In this document: positions 10,150 through 19,302 of the stretch, piece by piece
Position numbering within the stretch: position 1 is the stretch's first letter
Layout of the letters: the number at the start of each line of letters is the position of its first letter
Source of the DNA: Methylomonas sp.
Lineage (GTDB): Bacteria > Pseudomonadota > Gammaproteobacteria > Methylococcales > Methylomonadaceae
Reading direction: 5' to 3'
Length of the DNA stretch: 37,065 bases
Assembly: GCA_026988155.1 (NCBI GenBank)
Contig: JALSLW010000084.1
Location: 1 to 37,065, forward strand
Program-made: the position numbers and the translations under genes
Notes under the pieces: model-generated
Databases searched by the model: none
What the model saw: the letters and a program-made list of their open reading frames with translations, nothing else
Told to the model about the DNA's origin: nothing

Positions 10150-10704
10150 TTAATGAACCCGTGCAGGCAAATCAACAATATTTGCCAATTTTAAAAGCCT
10201 GGAGCTAATCACTAATTTTGATTGTTTAACGGCGTGCAAATTAATGCTTAATTGCATTTTTCCATTTATCTTTTCAAGCCCGACCATGCCGCCTGCCTTA
10301 AGAAACTCCATGTTTTCTCCTACGGTCAAGACTGGCCGAGTTTTCAGTTCCATTAATAATGGTTTTAATCTGCTCCGATCAAGTTTGCTTAAATAAAGCA
10401 GCTGACACCGATCCAGATTACGCAGACGGGAAAGATTGATAATGTGAATGGTTTTATTATTGGCTTTTTTATTGTCAATTGCCTCAAATGACTGCTGAAC
10501 AATATTATCCCCAAAGACACATAGGTTTAAGGGTGCTTCTGCATTAAAGGCAGGCTCGGGCCAGCTGGTAAAGCGGGCAATATTGAGCGTTAACACAGCC
10601 AGAACTGTCTGTTTTTCAACAGAGCGCGACCACGCCTGGTTTAAGCCGCTAAGGAAAAGCAGTAGGAATGCGATCAGGGACAGTGTTTTTTTTGTGGTTA
10701 GCAT
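10150..10704 (-). CDS. YfiR-family periplasmic protein (DUF4154)
   Basis: A 184-residue protein with a signal peptide (hydrophobic 8-20, cleavage likely after about A24-S26) and a YfiR domain. It shows the typical opening VLTLNIARFTSWP (38-49), followed by LNLCVFG and CQLLYLS. It holds two cysteines, C62 and C100, in the positions of the first disulfide pair of Pseudomonas YfiR; the second pair is missing. In Pseudomonas, YfiR is a redox-sensitive repressor of the CHASE8 cyclase YfiN. Here it lies 14 bp after the last TonB-receptor gene and 39 bp before the CHASE8 hybrid protein, so it probably links them. No YfiB-like OmpA lipoprotein gene is present. Confidence 0.85.
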   Translation of the reverse strand: MLTTKKTLSLIAFLLLFLSGLNQAWSRSVEKQTVLAVLTLNIARFTSWPEPAFNAEAPLNLCVFGDNIVQQSFEAIDNKKANNKTIHIINLSRLRNLDRCQLLYLSKLDRSRLKPLLMELKTRPVLTVGENMEFLKAGGMVGLEKINGKMQLSINLHAVKQSKLVISSRLLKLANIVDLPARVH

Positions 10705-10718
10705 CTATAGTCAGTCAG

Positions 10719-12731
10719 CTAGAAGTGCCAGGTTAATTTACCATACATTCCACGGTCAATTTCAGTATCTGTTGCTAACATTTCCTGCCTGTATTCAAAA
10801 TGCTTTTTAGCCAATAAGTTTTGTCCCACTAATGACAGTTCAATATCTTTTATGGGCTGCCATGCCAGCCGAATATCCATTGAAACATAGTCCTTAATAA
10901 CTGCAGTTCCAAATGCGCTGGCGGCTGTGTTGGTGTCTACATAACGAAACAGTACATCCAGCTCAATGTTTTCCCAGGGTAAAATTGCACTGCGCAGCGA
11001 TACACGCTGCTGCGGGCTTAACCCAAGCTGATCAGATGCGACCTGCTGGTCATATTCTGTTTTTAGCAGGCTATAATTGGCATCCCAGCGCCACCAGTCC
11101 AGCATTTGCCAGACAGCTGCAATTTCAAATCCATAGGTCTGGCCAGACAATCTGTTTTCAGAGGTAATCAGCACTTTTGCTGCACCTGTTGGCGTTGTGG
11201 GTAAAATAGGCTGGCTATCTACTCCCGTTCTCAGTTTTTTATACTTATTATAAAAAGCAGTAATATCAATGGATACATTATCGATAAATGTTGTTCTATA
11301 TCCTAGCTCATAACTAATAACTTCTTCAGAATCAAACTGCTCATTTCCAGTAAATATTGCATTAATTGCCGGAATAAACGGGGGCTGTGCAGGGATCGTT
11401 TTCTGCAATATAGTAGCGTTATGTTCTAAACGTGAGGGGGTTCTCACTGCTCTTGATACGGCTCCCCATAGACGGTGCTGCTGATGTGGAGCCCACATCA
11501 GCCGTGCGGTAGGCTGTGCTTCAAAACCGCTGTAATCGTTATATTCAAACTTGGAACCTAGTGTCAGCCATAAAGTATCATCAATTAGAGTAAGTTCGTC
11601 TTGCATAAAGGTACTGAAGAGCTGGTCATTGCGACTGGAAGGATTGATTTCAGTGATAGTCCCGGTTTGAAAATTATCATGGTTATAGCGATATGCAGCT
11701 CCCCAGACGATATCGTTCCATCCCAGCAAGGAAAACCGATGCTGAAAATCAATATCAATCACATGCCGGCTTTCTTTGATAAAGGCTTCGTCACGCTGAT
11801 AAAAATCATAATAAACCTGTAATGAATAATCGGATGTAGATGAGAATGTATGATTGTGACGTGCTAACAGATTGCCGCCAAAGGTATCAATGGTTTCATT
11901 AAAATTTTTAATGTAGGGAGCTGAAAACTGAGGAAAAGTTGAGTTTTGATTGATTTCGCTGCGGTAGGCATCTCCCTGGACTGTCAAACTATCCTGCGCG
12001 GTAAACTGGGAGTCCATTCTGAATCCGCCTTGAACCTTGTCCCAGTCATCGCCTGCTTCGCCACCTATCTTAAGGGTGTTTTCATCCCGTTTAAAACCTT
12101 TCACATAGGCTCTGGCGGTAGTATCGGCATTTATTTTTCCTCCATAGCGAAATGCACCAAATCCCTGTTCTTCTGTACCGCCGCCAGCAACTAATAATCC
12201 GCCCTGGGTGTCGGCCGAATGCTTGGTGATAATGTTAATTACGCCGTTTACCGCGTTAGCTCCCCACATGGTCGCACCAGGCCCGCGAATGACCTCGATC
12301 CGTTCAACATCTTCCAGCATCACATCCTGATTTTCCCAGTATACGCCAGAAAATGCACGTGTATAAGCATTACGGCCATCAATCAGCACCAGCAGCTTGT
12401 TGGCAAACCGGCCGTTAAAGCCTCTGGCAGTGATGGCCCATTTATTTGAGTCTATGCGGGCGACATCCAGTCCTGGAGCTAACCGTAAAGCTTCGGGGAC
12501 TGAGGTAGCACCAATTCGCTTTATATCATCCTGAGTAATTACAAAAATAGCCGCAGGGGAATCATTCAGAGATTTTGCTTTTTTGGCAACGGAGATAACT
12601 TCTACATTGAGAAGGTCTTCTACACTTAATTCCATTAATTCATCCTGACCGGAATAGGCGGTAGGGATAAAAGCAAAATAAACAACTGAAGACATTAATA
12701 ATGGTTTTAATCGTATTTTTGAGTGATTCAT
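10719..12731 (-). CDS. TonB-dependent outer-membrane receptor, paralogue 1
   Basis: A 670-residue receptor with a signal peptide (about 1-28, ending TAYSGQ), an N-terminal segment ELSVEDLLNVEVISVAKK, a plug domain (about 50-165, with the signatures ARGFNGRFANKLLVLIDGR, IEVIRGPGA and GANAVNGVINIITK) and a 22-strand-type barrel. It ends in tryptophan-x-phenylalanine, the usual BAM recognition end. No classical TonB box is evident. It is the fourth and last receptor of the tandem array in transcription order, and the yfiR-like gene starts only 14 bp downstream. The substrate is not evident: no siderophore, cobalamin or ABC-import genes are near. It shares long near-identical stretches with its three neighbours and differs mainly in loop regions of the barrel. 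Confidence 0.93.
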   Translation of the reverse strand: MNHSKIRLKPLLMSSVVYFAFIPTAYSGQDELMELSVEDLLNVEVISVAKKAKSLNDSPAAIFVITQDDIKRIGATSVPEALRLAPGLDVARIDSNKWAITARGFNGRFANKLLVLIDGRNAYTRAFSGVYWENQDVMLEDVERIEVIRGPGATMWGANAVNGVINIITKHSADTQGGLLVAGGGTEEQGFGAFRYGGKINADTTARAYVKGFKRDENTLKIGGEAGDDWDKVQGGFRMDSQFTAQDSLTVQGDAYRSEINQNSTFPQFSAPYIKNFNETIDTFGGNLLARHNHTFSSTSDYSLQVYYDFYQRDEAFIKESRHVIDIDFQHRFSLLGWNDIVWGAAYRYNHDNFQTGTITEINPSSRNDQLFSTFMQDELTLIDDTLWLTLGSKFEYNDYSGFEAQPTARLMWAPHQQHRLWGAVSRAVRTPSRLEHNATILQKTIPAQPPFIPAINAIFTGNEQFDSEEVISYELGYRTTFIDNVSIDITAFYNKYKKLRTGVDSQPILPTTPTGAAKVLITSENRLSGQTYGFEIAAVWQMLDWWRWDANYSLLKTEYDQQVASDQLGLSPQQRVSLRSAILPWENIELDVLFRYVDTNTAASAFGTAVIKDYVSMDIRLAWQPIKDIELSLVGQNLLAKKHFEYRQEMLATDTEIDRGMYGKLTWHF

Positions 12732-12872
12732 GATATTGGCTGCCGAGCTTATAAATATTTAGTTTTAAGCTTAGTAGGCAATTGCCATAAATTCTAGTAA
12801 TGAGTGAGGATATTTTGATAAATATGATGCTCTGTTTTGTTGTAAGACCGGCTTGTAATCCGTGGTCTAGTC

Positions 12873-14885
12873 TTAAAAGTTCCACACTAATTTACCATAC
12901 ATTCCTCTCTTGATTTCAGTTGGTTTTGTTATAAACTCCTGCTTGTATTCAAGATGCCTATCTGTCAATAAGTTTTGTCCAACCAGTGATATCTCAAGAT
13001 CTCTAATAGGGCGCCAGGCTAGGCGGATGTCCATGGAAACGTAATCATTAACAGTCGTTGTGCCGGCAATGCTTACCGTTTTATTGCTATCAGCATAGCG
13101 AAATAGTATGTCAATATCAAAATCCTGTCTCAGTGTTATCAAGCTTCTAACAGATGCACTTTGTTGGGGGCTTTTGTCAAGGGTATGATTTTGGCTTTCA
13201 GAGACTGTTTTTAATAGACTGTAATTGACATCCCAGCGCCACCAGTCGAGCATTTGCCAGACAGTAGCAATTTCTCCGCCATAGGTTTGGCCTTTAGTGC
13301 TGTTGGTAAAGGTGTTTGGCAGATCCATAGTGCCCTTTGCCGGATTAAATATTGGGGAGCCTGTCTGAACGGTTATTAAACTGCTGTAATCGTTATAAAA
13401 AGCCGTGAAGTCAATAGACACATTGTCTATTATTGTTGTTCTATACCCCAGTTCATAGCTGATTACCTGTTCAGAATCAAATTGAGGGTTTGCTTTAAAG
13501 GTCACTGCAACAGGTGGGGTTCCAGGAGATTGGGGTGGCAATACTCTGCCTAATATATCGACATCATGATCCAGCCGAGACGGCGTTCGTACCGCCCTTG
13601 ATACTGCACCCCATAGACGGTGCTGGCGGTGCGGGACCCACATTAGCCGAGCCGTTGGCTGAGCCTCAAAACCGCTATAATCGTTATGTTCAAATTTGGA
13701 ACCAACGGTTAACCAGAGCGTATCATTAATCAATGTTATTTCATCCTGTACAAAAGCACTGAACAGCTGGTCATTTCGGCTGCTGGATCTGATTTTATTG
13801 AATCCATTTTTATCATTTATATATGTATCATCATGACTATAGCGGTATCCTGCGCCCCAAATCATATCGTTCCAGTCTAACAGGGCAAAGCGATGCTGGA
13901 AGTCTATGTCGATGGTGTGCCTGCTCTCCTTTAAAAAATATTCATTGCGCTCATAAAAATCATAATAAGCCTGTATAGAATAGTCAGATACAGACGAAAA
14001 GCTATGATGCTGGCGTATTAATAGGTTGCCGCCAAAGGCATCGATGGTTTCATTAAAATCATTTTGATAGGGTGGGGGTCGTTGCGGCAAAACAGTGTTT
14101 TGATTATTTTCGCTGCGATAGGCATCGCCCTGAACTGTTAGGCTGTCTTGCGCAGAAAGCTGGGAGTCCAGTCTAAACCCTCCTTGAACCTTGTCCCCGT
14201 CATCACCTGCTCCGTCTCCTGACTGGCGGACGTTTTCAGCTCTTTTAAATCCCCTTATATAAGCCCGTGCCGTAGTATCTGCTGATAATTGTCTGCCATA
14301 GCGAAAGGCACCAAAGCCTAGTTCTTCAGTACCGCCGCCTGCTATCAGCAGTCCGCCTTGGCTATCAGCCGAGTGCTTGGTAATAATGTTAATAACTCCA
14401 TTTACAGCGTTGGCTCCCCATAAGGTTGCGCCGGGTCCGCGGATAACTTCGATGCGTTCAATATCTTCCAGCATTACATCCTGATTTTCCCAGTAGACAC
14501 CGGCAAAGGCCCGAGTATAGATGCTGCGCCCATCAATTAGTACCAGCAGCTTGTTGGCAAAACGGCCATTAAAGCCTCTGGCACTGATGGCCCATTTATT
14601 TGAATCAATACGGGCAACATCAAGACCTGGAGCTAAGCGAAGGGCTTCAGGTACCGAAGTGGCTCCTATGCGTTTTATATCATCTTGAGTGATAACAAAA
14701 ATGGCTGCAGGGGAATCATTCAGCGATTTTGCCTTTTTTGCGACTGAAACTACTTCTATATTAAGCAGGTCTTCTACACTTAAGTTTATCAATTCATTCT
14801 GGCCGGAATAGGTGATTGAACTATAGGTAAAGCATAGAAGTGAAGCCTGTAAGAATTGGTTCGGCCGTTTTTTTTTCTGGTCCAT
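12873..14885 (-). CDS. TonB-dependent outer-membrane receptor, paralogue 2
   Basis: 670 residues with the same architecture as its neighbours: lysine-rich signal peptide (MDQKKKRPNQF..., ending TYSGQ), the LSVEDLLNIEVVSVAKKAKSL segment, the conserved plug and a barrel ending KLVWNF. By eye the plug is nearly the same as in the other three, while segments around residues 235-250, 355-375 and 440-520 differ. It shares the 18-bp upstream element at 14917-14934 with paralogue 4. It lies 141 bp upstream of paralogue 1. The ligand is unknown. A duplication followed by loop divergence is the simplest reading. Confidence 0.92.
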   Translation of the reverse strand: MDQKKKRPNQFLQASLLCFTYSSITYSGQNELINLSVEDLLNIEVVSVAKKAKSLNDSPAAIFVITQDDIKRIGATSVPEALRLAPGLDVARIDSNKWAISARGFNGRFANKLLVLIDGRSIYTRAFAGVYWENQDVMLEDIERIEVIRGPGATLWGANAVNGVINIITKHSADSQGGLLIAGGGTEELGFGAFRYGRQLSADTTARAYIRGFKRAENVRQSGDGAGDDGDKVQGGFRLDSQLSAQDSLTVQGDAYRSENNQNTVLPQRPPPYQNDFNETIDAFGGNLLIRQHHSFSSVSDYSIQAYYDFYERNEYFLKESRHTIDIDFQHRFALLDWNDMIWGAGYRYSHDDTYINDKNGFNKIRSSSRNDQLFSAFVQDEITLINDTLWLTVGSKFEHNDYSGFEAQPTARLMWVPHRQHRLWGAVSRAVRTPSRLDHDVDILGRVLPPQSPGTPPVAVTFKANPQFDSEQVISYELGYRTTIIDNVSIDFTAFYNDYSSLITVQTGSPIFNPAKGTMDLPNTFTNSTKGQTYGGEIATVWQMLDWWRWDVNYSLLKTVSESQNHTLDKSPQQSASVRSLITLRQDFDIDILFRYADSNKTVSIAGTTTVNDYVSMDIRLAWRPIRDLEISLVGQNLLTDRHLEYKQEFITKPTEIKRGMYGKLVWNF

Positions 14886-14916
14886 ATGTTCATTGACTAG
14901 AGCTATATTCTGATAC

Positions 14917-14934
14917 TAAGAGTAGCAGTTTTTT
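14917..14934 (-). promoter_or_regulatory. Conserved upstream element before receptor paralogue 2
   Basis: On the minus strand this reads AAAAAACTGCTACTCTTA, ending 32 bases before the start codon. It matches 17 of 18 bases with the element before paralogue 4. The surrounding bases are otherwise different. It may be part of a duplicated promoter or leader; its function is not known. Confidence 0.4.
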
Positions 14935-15023
14935 ATGATTTTAATAGCATTTCTTGGGAGCAGAGCGTCATCGCCAATGAATTTATAAAAAATGGGGAGA
15001 TTATTGTGATGTCATATTGGCCG

Positions 15024-17039
15024 TTAAAATTGCCATGATACTTTTCCATAAAATCCCCGTTCGATTTTGGTAGGCGTAGTAATGGCTTCCTGTCTGTATT
15101 CCAGATGCTGATCAGCCAACAGGTTTTGTCCGGTCAGGGATAATTCAATATCCTTAACGGGTTGCCAGGCTAGGCGTATATCCATTGAAAGATAATCTTT
15201 AATAGTTTCAGAGCCAAAAAAACCTATGGCTGTATTGCTATCTACATATCGAAACAATATATCTAGATTGATATCTTGCCACGGAGTGATTGAGCTGCGC
15301 AGTGATACATGCTGCTGTGGACTTTTAGCTGTAATATTCTCAGCCTTTGGTCCTGCAATATCAGTTTTCAGTAAGCTGTAATTTGCATCCCATCGCCACC
15401 AGTCAAGCATTTGCCAGACAGTGGCTATTTCAAACCCATAGGTCTGAGCTTTAGCATTATTGCTGAATGTGTTTGATATTTCAAAGACACCGGTTGCCGG
15501 ATTAAAACTAGGCTGACTCTGTCGCATGGATCTTAAATTATGATAATCATTATAAAAAGCGGTAAAATCAATGGATAGGTTTTCTATCGCAGTTGATCTG
15601 TACCCTATTTCATAACTGATTACCTGTTCAGCACTAAACTGTGATGTTCCTTCAAAAAATATAGCGGTAGCCATCGGATTTGCAGATGAGTGTGGCGGAG
15701 TGACTGCAGCCAAGTTTTTTGTACCATATTCTAGGCGTGACGGCGTTCTTACGGCTCTTGATACTGCCGCCCATAGGCGATGCCGGTGGTGGGGTGCCCA
15801 CATTAATCGGGCTGTAGGCTGGATTTCAAAGTCTGTGTAGTCATTGTATTCAAATTTGCTCCCCAGTGTCAGCCATAGGCTATTATCAATGAGTGTTATT
15901 TCGTCTTGTACAAAAGCGCTGAAAAGCTGATCATTGCGACTAAGAGGTGCAACGAAATTATTTTTGCTATTGATATGAAACTGATCATGCGTATAGCGAT
16001 ATTCGGCTCCCCACACTATGTCATTCCAATTCAGTAAACAAAAGCGGTGCTGGAAATCAATATCAATGACATGTCGGCTATCATCTACAAATGTTTGATT
16101 GCGTTCGTAGAAGTCATAAAAGACCTGTATTGAATATTCAGATGTAGAAGAAAATATGTGCTGGTGACGTGCTAGCAGATTGCCGCCAAAGGTATCGATG
16201 GTTTCATTGAAATTGTATTGGTAGGGTGCGGTAAACTGGGGATAAGTTGAATTTTGGTTTATCATGCTGCGATAGGCATCCCCTTGAACAGTTAGGCTAT
16301 CTTGAGCTGTTAGCTGGGAGTCCACCTTGAAACCGCCCTGAACTTTGTCCCAGTCATCACCGGCTTCTTCGCCCGAATGATGAGTATTTTCATCTCGCTT
16401 AAATCCTTTAATATATGCCCGAGCAGTAGTATCTTTGCTTAACCTGCCACCATAGCGAAAGGCGCCAAACCCCTGTTCTTCTGTACCGCCGCCAGCAACC
16501 AGCAATCCGCCCTGGGTATCAGCTGAATGCTTGGTGATTATGTTGATGACGCCATTAACTGCATTGGCTCCCCAAAGTGTTGCGCCAGGGCCGCGAATAA
16601 CCTCAATACGTTCCACATCTTCTAGCATCACATCCTGATTTTCCCAGTAGACGCCGGAAAAAGCACGGGTATAGGTGTTGCGGCCATCAATTAAAACAAG
16701 CAGTTTATTGGCAAAACGGCCATTAAAGCCCCGGACACTGATGGCCCATTTATTTGAATCAATACGGGAAACATCAAGGCCTGGAGCCAGCCGTAAAGCT
16801 TCCGGAACTGAAGTTGCTCCTATGCGGTGTATATCATCTTGAGAAATGACAAAAATGGCTGCAGGAGAATCATTCAGGGATTTTGCCTTTTTAGCAACGG
16901 AGATGACTTCTACATTGAGAAGGTCTTCTACACTCAAGTTGATTAATTCATCCTGATCAGAAGATGCGATTGAATTATAGGTGAAAAATAGGACTGAAGC
17001 GAGTAAGGCAGTTTTTTGCAGTTTTATTTTAGGAATCAT
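15024..17039 (-). CDS. TonB-dependent outer-membrane receptor, paralogue 3
   Basis: The frame is open from a TTG at 17060, but the ATG at 17039 is the better start. It gives 671 residues, matching the paralogues (669-670), and puts the positively charged MIPKIKLQKT directly before the hydrophobic part of the signal peptide. No strong Shine-Dalgarno separates the two. Plug and barrel follow the family pattern, with the C-terminus KVSWQF. In the plug it reads DDIHRIGATSV and ISVRGFNGRF, small departures from its neighbours. It sits between paralogues 4 and 2, with gaps of 158 and 138 bp. The substrate is unknown. Confidence 0.9.
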   Translation of the reverse strand: MIPKIKLQKTALLASVLFFTYNSIASSDQDELINLSVEDLLNVEVISVAKKAKSLNDSPAAIFVISQDDIHRIGATSVPEALRLAPGLDVSRIDSNKWAISVRGFNGRFANKLLVLIDGRNTYTRAFSGVYWENQDVMLEDVERIEVIRGPGATLWGANAVNGVINIITKHSADTQGGLLVAGGGTEEQGFGAFRYGGRLSKDTTARAYIKGFKRDENTHHSGEEAGDDWDKVQGGFKVDSQLTAQDSLTVQGDAYRSMINQNSTYPQFTAPYQYNFNETIDTFGGNLLARHQHIFSSTSEYSIQVFYDFYERNQTFVDDSRHVIDIDFQHRFCLLNWNDIVWGAEYRYTHDQFHINSKNNFVAPLSRNDQLFSAFVQDEITLIDNSLWLTLGSKFEYNDYTDFEIQPTARLMWAPHHRHRLWAAVSRAVRTPSRLEYGTKNLAAVTPPHSSANPMATAIFFEGTSQFSAEQVISYEIGYRSTAIENLSIDFTAFYNDYHNLRSMRQSQPSFNPATGVFEISNTFSNNAKAQTYGFEIATVWQMLDWWRWDANYSLLKTDIAGPKAENITAKSPQQHVSLRSSITPWQDINLDILFRYVDSNTAIGFFGSETIKDYLSMDIRLAWQPVKDIELSLTGQNLLADQHLEYRQEAITTPTKIERGFYGKVSWQF

Positions 17040-17197
17040 AATAATAACTGGCAAGGGCAAAGTGCTTACTATCCAGTATAGTTGGTTATAATGATTATTA
17101 TATAGGCTCTACAAAGTAACTGATCATTTTTTGTACAGGCAGGAGGAGGTAATAGGAAATAAAGTGGAAGGGCTTAAAATCTCATTTGAACGGATAG

Positions 17198-19207
17198 CTA
17201 AAAATTCCAGGTAATTTTTCCATACATACCTCTTTCTATTTCAGTCTGTTGTGTAAAATTTTCCTGCCTGTATTCTAGATGCTGAGCAGCCAGCAAATTT
17301 TGCCCAACCAATGATATTTCAATATCATTGGCAGGTCGCCAGGCGAGGCGAAGGTCCATTGAAACATATCCATCAATAACGGCAGTGCCAAAAAAACCTC
17401 TGGCTCTATTTCTATCCACATAACGAAATATTATGTCTAGATCAATATCCTGCATAGGTGATATTGCACTTCGGAGTGATACATGTTGCTGAGGGCTGCG
17501 GCCTCCGGTGGCATCTTCTGCAGGCTGTCCATCAAGATCTATTTTAAATAAGCTGTAATTGGCATCCCAGCGCCACCAGTCCAGCATTTGCCAGACAGCG
17601 GAAATTTCAAAGCCATAGCTCTTGGCTTTAAAGTTATTGCTAAAAAACAGCGGTCTTTCCAGGATTCCTGTTCTTGGATTAAGAAAAGGAGTATCAGAAT
17701 GCATGGATCTCAAATTGCTATAGTCATTATAGAAAGCGGCGAAGTCAATAGATAGGTTATTGATAAAGGTGGTCCTGTAACCAGCTTCATAACTGATGAC
17801 TTGCTCAGAATCAAGCTGAGGGTTGCCCGTTAAAACTATAGCAACGGCTGGCAAGGTGTGCTGTGGCGGATTTACAAAAGCAAATACCTTAATATCATGT
17901 TCTAAACGCGAAGGGGTTCTTATTGCTCTTGATACGGCTGCCCATAAACGATGCTGATGGTGAGGCACCCACATTAACCGGGCAGTTGGCTGCACTTCAA
18001 AGCCTGTGTAATCGTTATATTCAAATTTTGAACCTATCGTAAACCATAAAGAATCTTCAGCTAAAGTTATTTCGTCCTGTACAAAAGCGCTGAATAGCTG
18101 ATCATTGCGACTAGAGGGGTGGAGTTCGGCAATGTTGTCAGCTTGAAAATTGTCATGATTATAACGATAGCCGAGCCCCCAAACTATGTCATTTCTGCCT
18201 AGAAAAGCAAAACGATGATGGAAGTCAATATCAACAGTATGCCTACTTTCTATAAATAGCGCTTCATCACGCTGATAAAAATCATAAAAAAACTGCAATG
18301 AATAATCAGAAGTAGAGGAAAAGGTGTGTTGCTGACGGGCTAAAATATTACCGCCAAAGGCGTTGACCGTTTCATTAAAATTATTCTGGAAGGGTGGGGT
18401 AGACTGAGGAAAAGTTGTGTTTTGATTTATTATACTGCGGTAAGCGTCCCCTTGGATTGTTAAATTATCTTGGGTGGTAAGCTGGGAGTCCAGTCTGAAC
18501 CCGCCTTGAACCTTGTCCCAGTCATCACCTGCGTCACTGCCAGACTGGTGGGGGCTTTTATCCCGCTTAAAGCCTTTTACATAGGCTCTGGCAGAGGTGG
18601 CATTATTAATCATCCCGCCATACCTAAAGGCACCAAAGCCCTGCTCTTCAGTACCGCCGCCGGCAACCAGCAACCCGCCCTGGGTATCAGTTGAATGCTT
18701 GGTAATTATGTTGATAACGCCATTAACAGCATTGGCTCCCCATAAAGAGGCTCCTGGTCCACGTATTATTTCAATACGTTCAACATCATCCAGCATTACA
18801 TCCTGATTCTCCCAATAGACACCGGCGAATGCACGGGTATAAGTATTACGGCCATCAATTAAAACCAATAATTTATTGGAAAAACGGCCGTTAAACCCTC
18901 TGGCACTGACTGCCCATTTATTTGCATCTATACGTGCAACATCGAGGCCTGGTGCCAATCGTAAAGCTTCAGGAACAGACGTTGCTCCTATGCGTTTTAT
19001 ATCATTCTGAGTAATTACAAAAATGGCGGCTGGAGAGTCGTTCAGGGATTTTGCTTTTTTTGCAACGGAAATGACCTCAATATTTAGCAGGTCTTCTACA
19101 CTTAAATTCAATAATTCGTTTTGGTCGGAATAGACGGCTGAACTATAAGGAAGGAAAAAAAGTAAGGCGGTTAATAATTGTATTATCAGGATCTGTTTAA
19201 AAGTCAT
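17198..19207 (-). CDS. TonB-dependent outer-membrane receptor, paralogue 4 (first in the array)
   Basis: 669 residues, the promoter-proximal member of the four-receptor array. Signal peptide about 1-28 (hydrophobic IIQLLTALLFFLPYSSA), conserved LSVEDLLNIEVISVAKKAKSL segment, plug with ARGFNGRFSNKLLVLIDGR and GANAVNGVINIITK, and a barrel ending KITWNF. A 44-nt stretch around the WQMLDWWRWDANYSL codons is identical to paralogue 1 (near 11070-11115 and 17555-17600), which suggests recent gene conversion. It starts 95 bp downstream of the small Cys-rich gene that ends the rnf locus, on the same strand. The substrate is unknown. Confidence 0.92.
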   Translation of the reverse strand: MTFKQILIIQLLTALLFFLPYSSAVYSDQNELLNLSVEDLLNIEVISVAKKAKSLNDSPAAIFVITQNDIKRIGATSVPEALRLAPGLDVARIDANKWAVSARGFNGRFSNKLLVLIDGRNTYTRAFAGVYWENQDVMLDDVERIEIIRGPGASLWGANAVNGVINIITKHSTDTQGGLLVAGGGTEEQGFGAFRYGGMINNATSARAYVKGFKRDKSPHQSGSDAGDDWDKVQGGFRLDSQLTTQDNLTIQGDAYRSIINQNTTFPQSTPPFQNNFNETVNAFGGNILARQQHTFSSTSDYSLQFFYDFYQRDEALFIESRHTVDIDFHHRFAFLGRNDIVWGLGYRYNHDNFQADNIAELHPSSRNDQLFSAFVQDEITLAEDSLWFTIGSKFEYNDYTGFEVQPTARLMWVPHHQHRLWAAVSRAIRTPSRLEHDIKVFAFVNPPQHTLPAVAIVLTGNPQLDSEQVISYEAGYRTTFINNLSIDFAAFYNDYSNLRSMHSDTPFLNPRTGILERPLFFSNNFKAKSYGFEISAVWQMLDWWRWDANYSLFKIDLDGQPAEDATGGRSPQQHVSLRSAISPMQDIDLDIIFRYVDRNRARGFFGTAVIDGYVSMDLRLAWRPANDIEISLVGQNLLAAQHLEYRQENFTQQTEIERGMYGKITWNF

Positions 19208-19241
19208 ACTGTGAAACTGGCTGGGCTTGAGTTTTTAATTG

Positions 19242-19259
19242 TAAGCGTAGCAGTTTTTT
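19242..19259 (-). promoter_or_regulatory. Conserved upstream element before receptor paralogue 4
   Basis: On the minus strand this reads AAAAAACTGCTACGCTTA, ending 35 bases before the start codon. It is the counterpart of 14917-14934. A looser resemblance (TTGCCTACTAAGCTTA) occurs in the leader of paralogue 1 near 12770-12786. No clear -35/-10 pair was identified with confidence. Confidence 0.4.
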
Positions 19260-19302
19260 GAAGCTTTTATAGTCGAGGTGTTTTTTTTCTAGTGGCCTTG
19301 GA

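Noticed and set aside
10719-19207. Assigning a substrate (siderophore, copper-methanobactin, lanthanide or B12) to the receptors
   Set aside because: The plug and barrel alone do not decide, and there are no biosynthesis, ABC-import or TonB/ExbBD genes nearby.
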